Below, in pieces: positions 6,716 to 11,847 of a DNA stretch of 11,847 bases (positions are counted from its first letter, which is position 1; every line of letters starts with the position of its first letter). Location: assembly GCA_030615435.1 (NCBI GenBank), contig JAUWZH010000054.1, positions 1 through 11,847 on the forward strand. The letters run 5' to 3'. A program made the translations under genes and the position numbers. The DNA comes from Candidatus Brocadiaceae bacterium. GTDB taxonomy: Bacteria > Planctomycetota > Brocadiia > SM23-32. Under the pieces are notes generated by a model, which saw only the letters and a program-made list of their open reading frames with translations, was not told the origin of the DNA and did not search any database.

Positions 6716-6752
6716 GCACAACGGGAACACCCTTCAGGTTCTCACTTGGAAC

Positions 6753-9536
6753 GTGGCGGCAGGCAGAAACAACACAGTGCGCTGTGTGAGAATCAGGTCC
6801 CTTCGGGCGCCCCTGGTGCTGGGGGCGCTGTGCTGGCTGGGCGTCGCCGCGTGGGCCCAGGCCCCCCTGGTCGAAACAGACCTTCGCCCTTATCCCGTGC
6901 GGCTGGAAAGCCACGGCAGGGTCTTGAGCTGGGAAAACGACGAGGTGAAGGTCTTCGTCGTCCCGTCCGGGGGCCAGGTTCGGCAGGGACCGCTCAGAAT
7001 GGCGGCGGCCGGCCTGGTGGTATGGCTCGACAAGGAGGTGTCCCGCCGGTCGGACGTGCGGGCGGCCACGGTGCGGGTCTACGCCGAGGGAGCCGGCGTG
7101 CCCGGCAATAAAGCGAGCAAACCCGTCTTCCTCGTGGAGAAGCGCAGGGTTCAAGAGGCTTCGGTCATCTGCCTGCGCCTGCGCAGTGGCGTAGGTTTTA
7201 GCTGGAATTGCACTGTGGCGCCCGTGGAGGACCTTCAGGGACTGCCCCTGTACCGCAGGGCGGAGTCTGCTACCCGAGGCGCCCCGATCAGCTTCGTGCT
7301 GGACACGCTGCCTGAGACGCCCCGTGTAACTCGGGAGAAGGCGCCTGGCAGGGTGCTGGAGGCCGACGAGTTCCATTCCTTCGGTGGGGATGAAGAGGGG
7401 CCTGTCGCCGTCGTATACCTTGGCGACGTGCACGGCTGGTACGAGAAGGTGCAGATCAACGCCGACGTGGCCGTCGTGTGGTTTGACGAGTCAACCGGTT
7501 CTTACGAGATATACGCCCGGGGCAACGTCCTGTTGAAGATAAGGCGAAAGGCGCTGCCGGGCGGCTTGCCAGAGGAGTCTCGGGGACTGCTGGAAAGTTT
7601 CGAGAGCGTGCGGGCGGACGAGATTTACATCAACCCCAGACGAGAACGCGGCCTGGCGAGCCGGGCTGAACTGCGCTTCAGGGGGCCTGAGCAGCGCCCC
7701 CAGGACATATACGTCGTGCGCGGCCGCGAGGTCTACATCCTGGATAGCCAGAACCTCTACATGCGCGAGGGCGGCATCACCACGTGCCCGTTCGGCCACC
7801 CGCATTATCAGTTCAGCGCCGAGCGAGCGCGGCTGGTGCACTATGCGCCGAGCCTCTTCCTCTCTGGCTGGGACGTGGAGATCAGGGCGGGCAGGGAGGA
7901 ACGCACGCTGATCGGCCTGCCGTTCCTGGCCACAGACCTGGGCAGGGGGGAAGGCTTTCTGCTGGCGAGCAGTGTGCTGGGCAGCAGCATCAAATTCGGC
8001 CCTTTCCTGAAGACCCGCTGGAGGCCCGGGCACGTCGGCCTGGCGCCCGACTGGGTGGAGGACTGGCTCGTGCACCTGGACTACTACGGCGCCCGCGGCC
8101 CGGGACTCGGAACGGAGCTGCAGTACGGCTTCGGCAGTCCGGGGGGCCCCCGTCACTCCGGAGTGCTCGATGCTTATTACCTCCAGGATTCGGGTGAGGA
8201 GGACGACACCGGCCTTCCCGTTTCGAGGGCGGATCGCGGCCGGTTCTGGCTTCAGCATCGCGCGCAGTGGGACGAGCGGTGGCGCACCGACGTGGAGCTG
8301 TACTGGCTGTCCGATTCCGGCTTCCTGAACGAGTACTTCGAGGGGGATTTCGAGGGAAAGAAGGCGCCGGAGAACTACCTGTTCACGCGCTATCGCAGGG
8401 ACACCTTCTGGGGCGGACTTCTGTTCAGCGGCCGTCTGAACGAGTTCCTCACCCGTCTGGAGGAACAGCCGAGCCTGGAGCTTCAGTGGATCGGGGTGCC
8501 GACTGGTCCTCTGGTACACTACACTTCGTTTGAGGCGGGTCTGTACGACCTGGAGGTAAGCAACGAACTGGCTATGGCCGACCCGCCGTCTCTGGTGCGC
8601 GCGCATGCCGAGCACAGGATTTCCCGGCCACTGTCCGTGGGGTTCGTGCGGTTGGATCCTTTCGTGCGCGCCCTCGTCACGTGGGCCAGCATAGGGGCGC
8701 CGTCCGGCGGTTTGCAATCCGGTTCCCTGTCCAGGGTCGGTGGCGGCGGCGGCGTGCGCGCCAGCGCGGACTTCAGCCGCTCCTACGACATCCGAAGCAA
8801 ACTGTTCGCTCTCAACAGGCTGCGGCACGTCCTGACGCCGTTCGCCGAGTTGGAGTTGCTGCCTTTCATGAGCGCGGATTCGGAGGACTTCATCCAGCTC
8901 GGCGGGCAGGATCCCTGGCCCCGGGGCGGAGGCGGAGCGCCGGCCGGAACCGATCGCGTTGACGGTATTGACAGACGGGGTGAGTTGAGGGTGGGCCTGC
9001 GGCAGCGCCTTCAGACCAAGCGCCGCAGGGGCGATGCGCTGCGTACGGTGGACTGGATCGAGCTCGACGCCGCTTTGGTGAGCCGCTCCGATGACTCGGT
9101 CGCAGTGGTCCGCGATGACGATTACCTGGATGTGGACTTCAACTGGTTGCTCAGGCCCGGACTGACATTTTTTTCCCGGGACAATCGCATCAGCCTCGAG
9201 GGGGGAACCGACGTCTACAACCTGGGGACGGCTTTGACCCTGCGCAAGCAAACCCGCTTGCTGTTCGGCTACCATTACGTCGGCAACCTCAGCTCCTCGG
9301 TCAGCGCCACCCTCACAGGGAGGCTGAGCGATCGCTACTCTTTGAGTCTGCTGGAGACCTTCGAGTTGGGCTCCCGCGGCACCAGCGAAGCCGAGAACCT
9401 GGAAACGGACGTGACGCTCAGAAGGTTCCTCCACAAGTGGATACTCGACCTGAGGGTGCGGTACGACAAGGCCAACGAGGATATGGTCATCCTGCTCGTT
9501 TTTTCTCCCATGGGGCTGGACTTCCAGCATTGGTGA
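6753..9536 (+). CDS. LptD/OstA-family LPS-assembly outer-membrane protein
   Basis: LptD inserts lipopolysaccharide into the outer leaflet of the outer membrane, with LptE and the LptA bridge. This 927-residue protein starts with a Sec signal peptide: basic RIRSLR, hydrophobic core (about 19-33) and an AWA cleavage site after residue 35. Two OstA-like periplasmic segments follow (about 55-112 and 215-263), each with an 'AxxxVVWxD…YA.G' pattern. ADEIYINPRRERGLASRAEL (288-307) and TTCPFGHPHYQFSAERARL (343-361) match the family's junction before the barrel. The rest has alternating aromatic strands, and LRHVLTPFAEL (about 690) is the typical barrel motif. It ends FSPMGLDFQHW with a terminal aromatic. 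GTG 6753 is the longest start; GTG 6777 or 6786 would give a more ordinary signal-peptide n-region. No lptE or lptA gene is in the window. The family call is good; function as a true LptD is inferred. Confidence 0.84.
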   Translation: MAAGRNNTVRCVRIRSLRAPLVLGALCWLGVAAWAQAPLVETDLRPYPVRLESHGRVLSWENDEVKVFVVPSGGQVRQGPLRMAAAGLVVWLDKEVSRRSDVRAATVRVYAEGAGVPGNKASKPVFLVEKRRVQEASVICLRLRSGVGFSWNCTVAPVEDLQGLPLYRRAESATRGAPISFVLDTLPETPRVTREKAPGRVLEADEFHSFGGDEEGPVAVVYLGDVHGWYEKVQINADVAVVWFDESTGSYEIYARGNVLLKIRRKALPGGLPEESRGLLESFESVRADEIYINPRRERGLASRAELRFRGPEQRPQDIYVVRGREVYILDSQNLYMREGGITTCPFGHPHYQFSAERARLVHYAPSLFLSGWDVEIRAGREERTLIGLPFLATDLGRGEGFLLASSVLGSSIKFGPFLKTRWRPGHVGLAPDWVEDWLVHLDYYGARGPGLGTELQYGFGSPGGPRHSGVLDAYYLQDSGEEDDTGLPVSRADRGRFWLQHRAQWDERWRTDVELYWLSDSGFLNEYFEGDFEGKKAPENYLFTRYRRDTFWGGLLFSGRLNEFLTRLEEQPSLELQWIGVPTGPLVHYTSFEAGLYDLEVSNELAMADPPSLVRAHAEHRISRPLSVGFVRLDPFVRALVTWASIGAPSGGLQSGSLSRVGGGGGVRASADFSRSYDIRSKLFALNRLRHVLTPFAELELLPFMSADSEDFIQLGGQDPWPRGGGGAPAGTDRVDGIDRRGELRVGLRQRLQTKRRRGDALRTVDWIELDAALVSRSDDSVAVVRDDDYLDVDFNWLLRPGLTFFSRDNRISLEGGTDVYNLGTALTLRKQTRLLFGYHYVGNLSSSVSATLTGRLSDRYSLSLLETFELGSRGTSEAENLETDVTLRRFLHKWILDLRVRYDKANEDMVILLVFSPMGLDFQHW

Positions 9537-9537
9537 A

Positions 9538-9554
9538 GCGGGGCGTCCGCCCTC
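9538..9554 (+). repeat. 17-base repeat, copy 2 (upstream of xseA)
   Basis: The sequence GCGGGGCGTCCGCCCTC differs from the 6699-6715 copy at one position. It starts just after the lptD-like stop codon and ends 39 bases before the xseA ATG. It contains GGGCG-TC-CGCCC, a short hairpin. Confidence 0.6.
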
Positions 9555-9593
9555 TGCAAGCACAACCGGCTTGGGGGAGGCTCGGGTTTCTCG

Positions 9594-10859
9594 ATGGACA
9601 AAGTGTTGCCCTTTGAGGCGCGTGAGCAGAAGATATGGACGGTCAGCCAGCTCACCGCACGCATCAAGCAGGCCCTTGAGACCTCTTTCAGCGACGTGTG
9701 CGTGGCGGGCGAGGTCTCGCAGTTCAAGCGCGCGGCCTCCGGACATATCTACCTGACTCTCAAGGACGAGGACGCCGTGGTGCGGGCCATCATCTGGCGC
9801 CCGCTCGCCTCGCGCATGAGATTTGAGCTGGAGGAGGGGCTGGAGGTAGTGGCTCGGGGCCACGTGGACGTCTATCCGCCCAGGGGCAGCTACCAGCTCA
9901 TCATCATCGAGGTGCAGCCGCGCGGGCTCGGCGCGCTCCAGCTCGCCTTCCGCCAACTGTTGGAAAGGCTCCAGAACGAGGGCCTCTTCGAGCCGGAACA
10001 CAAGAAGCCGCTGCCTGCGTTTCCGCGTAAGATCGGCATCGTGACCAGTCCCACGGGGGCGGCCCTCCGGGACATGTTGCGGGTGATTTCCGACCGCTGG
10101 CCGCTGGTGAAGCTCTACGTGCTGCCGCGGCGCGTCCAGGGGGAGGGGGCCGCCGGGGAGATCGCCGCCGCCCTCCGGCTGCTCAATGCGAAACGCCCGG
10201 ACCTGGACCTCATCATAGTGGGCCGGGGGGGAGGGAGTCTCGAGGACCTCTGGGCGTTCAACGAGGAAGTGGTGGCGCGGGCGATCTTCGACAGCGAGAT
10301 ACCGGTCGTGAGCGCCGTGGGGCACGAGATAGACTTTTCGGTCTCCGACTTCGTGGCCGACCTGCGCGCCGCCACTCCGAGCGAGGCCGGCCAGAAGGTC
10401 GTGCCTGACCGGCGCGAAGTCCAGCGCGACCTGAGGCACCTCAAGATGCGCCTCGGGGGCGCCCTGCAGCGAATCGTCGTGCGGGCCCGCCAGCAGCTCG
10501 CGGCACAGGGGCGCAGTCACGTCCTGCGCCATCCGGAAATTGCACTCCAGCAGCGAGCGCAGAGGGTGGATGAGCTGCTGGAGAGGATACAAGCGTCGTT
10601 CCGCCACGGGCTCCAACTTGCAAAGGAGAAGCTCAGGGCCGTGTCGGCTGAACTTGAAGCCCTCGGCCCCCTGAGGGTGCTGGAGCGGGGCTACAGCGTT
10701 ACGTTCGGGCCCGACGGGGCGGTGTTGCGCTCGGCGGAGGGCCTGCGGCGGGGCGACGTGATCCTGACCCGCCTGATGCGGGGGGAAGTGCGTTCCAGCG
10801 TGCTTCAGCCGGGAACCGCGGGCAAAACCTCAACCGAGAAAGGCAAAGGTGATGCTTAG
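9594..10859 (+). CDS. xseA: Exodeoxyribonuclease VII large subunit
   Basis: XseA is the catalytic subunit of exonuclease VII, which degrades single-stranded DNA from both ends in mismatch repair and recombination. The 421-residue product has the N-terminal OB-fold (about 13-110: TVSQLTARIKQALE, VAGEVSQFKRAASGHIYLTLKD) and the catalytic domain with FPRKIGIVTSPTGAALRDML (143-162), VGRGGGSLEDLWAFNEE (209-225), the GHEIDFS loop (243-249) and DLRAATPSEA (256-265). A long helical coiled-coil (about 272-355) and LERGYSV (363-369) follow. Length and motif order are normal. GGAGG lies at 9576-9580, 13 bases before the ATG, slightly far. It starts 57 bases after the lptD-like stop and overlaps the next gene by 8 bases. 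The partner gene xseB is not in the window. Confidence 0.97.
   Translation: MDKVLPFEAREQKIWTVSQLTARIKQALETSFSDVCVAGEVSQFKRAASGHIYLTLKDEDAVVRAIIWRPLASRMRFELEEGLEVVARGHVDVYPPRGSYQLIIIEVQPRGLGALQLAFRQLLERLQNEGLFEPEHKKPLPAFPRKIGIVTSPTGAALRDMLRVISDRWPLVKLYVLPRRVQGEGAAGEIAAALRLLNAKRPDLDLIIVGRGGGSLEDLWAFNEEVVARAIFDSEIPVVSAVGHEIDFSVSDFVADLRAATPSEAGQKVVPDRREVQRDLRHLKMRLGGALQRIVVRARQQLAAQGRSHVLRHPEIALQQRAQRVDELLERIQASFRHGLQLAKEKLRAVSAELEALGPLRVLERGYSVTFGPDGAVLRSAEGLRRGDVILTRLMRGEVRSSVLQPGTAGKTSTEKGKGDA
10836..10843 (+). promoter_or_regulatory. Ribosome binding site inside the end of xseA
   Basis: GAGAAAGG is followed by 8 bases and then ATG at 10852, within the last codons of xseA. It favours 10852 over the adjacent GTG at 10849 and suggests translation coupled to xseA. 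Confidence 0.55.
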
Positions 10860-11742
10860 TCCTTCGATTCGTAAATTCGACCACGAACTTACTCCCTCAG
10901 GACTGAGCAATTCCCCGTGCCGGCCCGCACTGGCGATCTGCGTGTGGCTCAGCGTCATGCTGGCGTCTGCTTACTGCTCTGAGGCGCCGGACCCTGAAGT
11001 GGCAGGAAAGTATCCCGTGATCAGGGCCGACGAGGGAGGTCGCGTGATTGTGGAGGACGGGGCTAACGGCTACCGCCTCAGCCTTCCCGGGGCGTATTGG
11101 CAGTGCAAGACCGCCTCCCGGATGGCCTCCGAGGTGCCGGCCCGGGGCTGCTCGGGCGCCGGCGGAGCAATGCCGCCCGGGCTGCTGCTCGTCGTCCAGA
11201 ACAAGGACGCTCCGGCAGTGGCGAGCCTCGAGTTGCTCCCGGAGCGCTTCCTGATGCGGGGCAGGGCGGACCTGGAGAACTATATGGAACAGCGTCACAG
11301 GCTCCTGAAAGAGCGCGGCGGGGCCGCCGTTGAGTTCGGGCCCTCCTCATACAGCGAGAGGGACGGCATGATCATCCCACGGGCCACCTTCACCGTCTCG
11401 GCCCGCGATCAGGGGCAGAAATACCTCCTGGTGCACTTTTTCGTGCGGCCCAAAGGAGAAGACGCGCGCATCTACCAACTGGCCTGCATAGCACTCGAAG
11501 GGGACTTCGAGAGGCTCCGCGAGGACTTCGAGCACATCGCGGCCAGCTTCAGGTTCACCGGGCAGGTGGCTGCTGAGTTTTTCGTGCCGGATGCGCCCGC
11601 AGAGAGGCTTCCGACCGCCCGACAACCTTCGTCCCGTGTGCCCGCATGCGGGGGCGGCTACGTGGGGATGCTCTTCGCCATGCTCATCGTGTTCGCGGTC
11701 TACTGGATGATACGGCGGCGTTCCTCCCGCCCCCAGGTCTGA
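10852..11742 (+). CDS. Exported membrane-anchored protein of unknown function, coupled to xseA
   Basis: I do not recognise a named family. The 296-residue product has a hydrophobic segment (about 25-40, ALAICVWLSVMLASA) after a long 24-residue n-region. It looks like a signal peptide with an ASA site; the cysteine nearby (Cys42, preceded by Tyr) does not make a proper lipobox. The body (about 65-235) contains ANGYRLSLPGAYW (71-83) and ends FERLREDFEHIAASFRFTG (219-237). That is the layout of small PsbP/LpqN-like periplasmic folds, in which a 'Y.l.lP..W' opening and an 'I..SF.' closing helix are common. A Pro-rich linker precedes a C-terminal membrane helix (about 268-286) and a basic tail (RRRSSRPQV), so the domain is probably outside the membrane. 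The ATG overlaps the xseA stop by 8 bases. Confidence 0.75.
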   Translation: MLSPSIRKFDHELTPSGLSNSPCRPALAICVWLSVMLASAYCSEAPDPEVAGKYPVIRADEGGRVIVEDGANGYRLSLPGAYWQCKTASRMASEVPARGCSGAGGAMPPGLLLVVQNKDAPAVASLELLPERFLMRGRADLENYMEQRHRLLKERGGAAVEFGPSSYSERDGMIIPRATFTVSARDQGQKYLLVHFFVRPKGEDARIYQLACIALEGDFERLREDFEHIAASFRFTGQVAAEFFVPDAPAERLPTARQPSSRVPACGGGYVGMLFAMLIVFAVYWMIRRRSSRPQV

Positions 11743-11790
11743 GGGCCGCCTCGGAGTCCGTCGCCAGGCAAGCGCGGCGCAGAACGCTGG

Positions 11791-11839
11791 TTGTGGCCGG
11801 AACCCCCCCCATTTAAAAAAACAACTGCATAGGCCACAA
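11791..11839. repeat. Inverted repeat enclosing C8 and A7 runs
   Basis: TTGTGGCC (11791-11798) and GGCCACAA (11832-11839) are perfect reverse complements 33 bases apart. Between them lie a run of eight C (11803-11810) and TTTAAAAAAA (11812-11821). It falls after the last gene, so it may be a transcription-end or promoter region for whatever follows beyond the window. Confidence 0.45.
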
Positions 11840-11847
11840 GCGGCACC

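Larger units (their letters stand above)
6418..6752. other. Divergent intergenic region rich in palindromes
   Basis: This 335-base gap separates the deacetylase-like operon from the lptD-like gene and should contain both promoters. Seen: GGAGG-TG-CCTCC (6452-6463), the 10-base palindrome GCACCGGTGC (6503-6512) flanked by GATT/AATC, a hairpin closing on CTTCGG (6523-6542), an AT-rich patch (6561-6597, including AATATGGTAAAAA), GGGCG-TTT-CGCCC (6660-6672), the 14-base perfect palindrome at 6685-6698 and a bulged GGGCG…CGCCC hairpin (6697-6713). It contains no convincing small gene; open frames here are shadows. No promoter hexamer pair is good enough to call. Confidence 0.55.

Noticed and set aside
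6653..7111. 152-codon plus-strand frame overlapping the start of the lptD-like gene
   Set aside because: It overlaps the signal peptide and first OstA-like segment in another frame, is Gly/Arg-rich and has no recognisable motif.
7491..10616. A 1041-codon open frame on the minus strand opposite the lptD-like gene and xseA
   Set aside because: It spans two well-supported genes and the gap between them, has a His/Gln/Pro/Arg-rich composition typical of antisense to GC-rich genes, and shows no domain or ribosome binding site.

Overview
This is a GC-rich, gene-dense bacterial window with nine complete protein genes and the 3' end of a tenth. An LptD/OstA-family outer-membrane protein implies an LPS-type diderm envelope. 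A zinc-ribbon membrane protein and an archaeal-type phosphoglycerate mutase also occur. Together these fit Planctomycetota or another uncultured diderm lineage, but that placement is an inference from gene content. I see no rRNA, tRNA, CRISPR array, insertion sequence or phage gene.

Layout: (1) 1-2522, plus strand: the C-terminal tail of an unidentified protein, then apgM (2,3-bisphosphoglycerate-independent phosphoglycerate mutase) and mtnA (methylthioribose-1-phosphate isomerase). (2) 2537-3415, minus strand: a Gfo/Idh/MocA-type oxidoreductase convergent with mtnA. (3) 3416-3723: a 308-base divergent gap. (4) 3724-4431, plus strand: nfi (endonuclease V). (5) 4467-6417, minus strand: a two-gene operon in which a NodB-like polysaccharide deacetylase homologue is followed after 4 bases by a membrane protein with a zinc ribbon at each end. 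(6) 6418-6752: a divergent gap rich in palindromes. (7) 6753-11742, plus strand: an LptD-like protein, xseA (exonuclease VII large subunit), and a signal-peptide/membrane-anchored protein whose start overlaps the xseA stop. (8) 11743-11847: a non-coding tail with an inverted repeat and two homopolymer runs.

Most genes are housekeeping: glycolysis, methionine salvage, repair of deaminated DNA and envelope biogenesis. The parts least explained by known families are the two-zinc-ribbon protein with its deacetylase-like partner, the secreted protein coupled to xseA, and a 17-base element (16/17 identical) that sits 37 and 39 bases upstream of the lptD-like and xseA starts. I did not find convincing evidence of a novel defence or mobile system.
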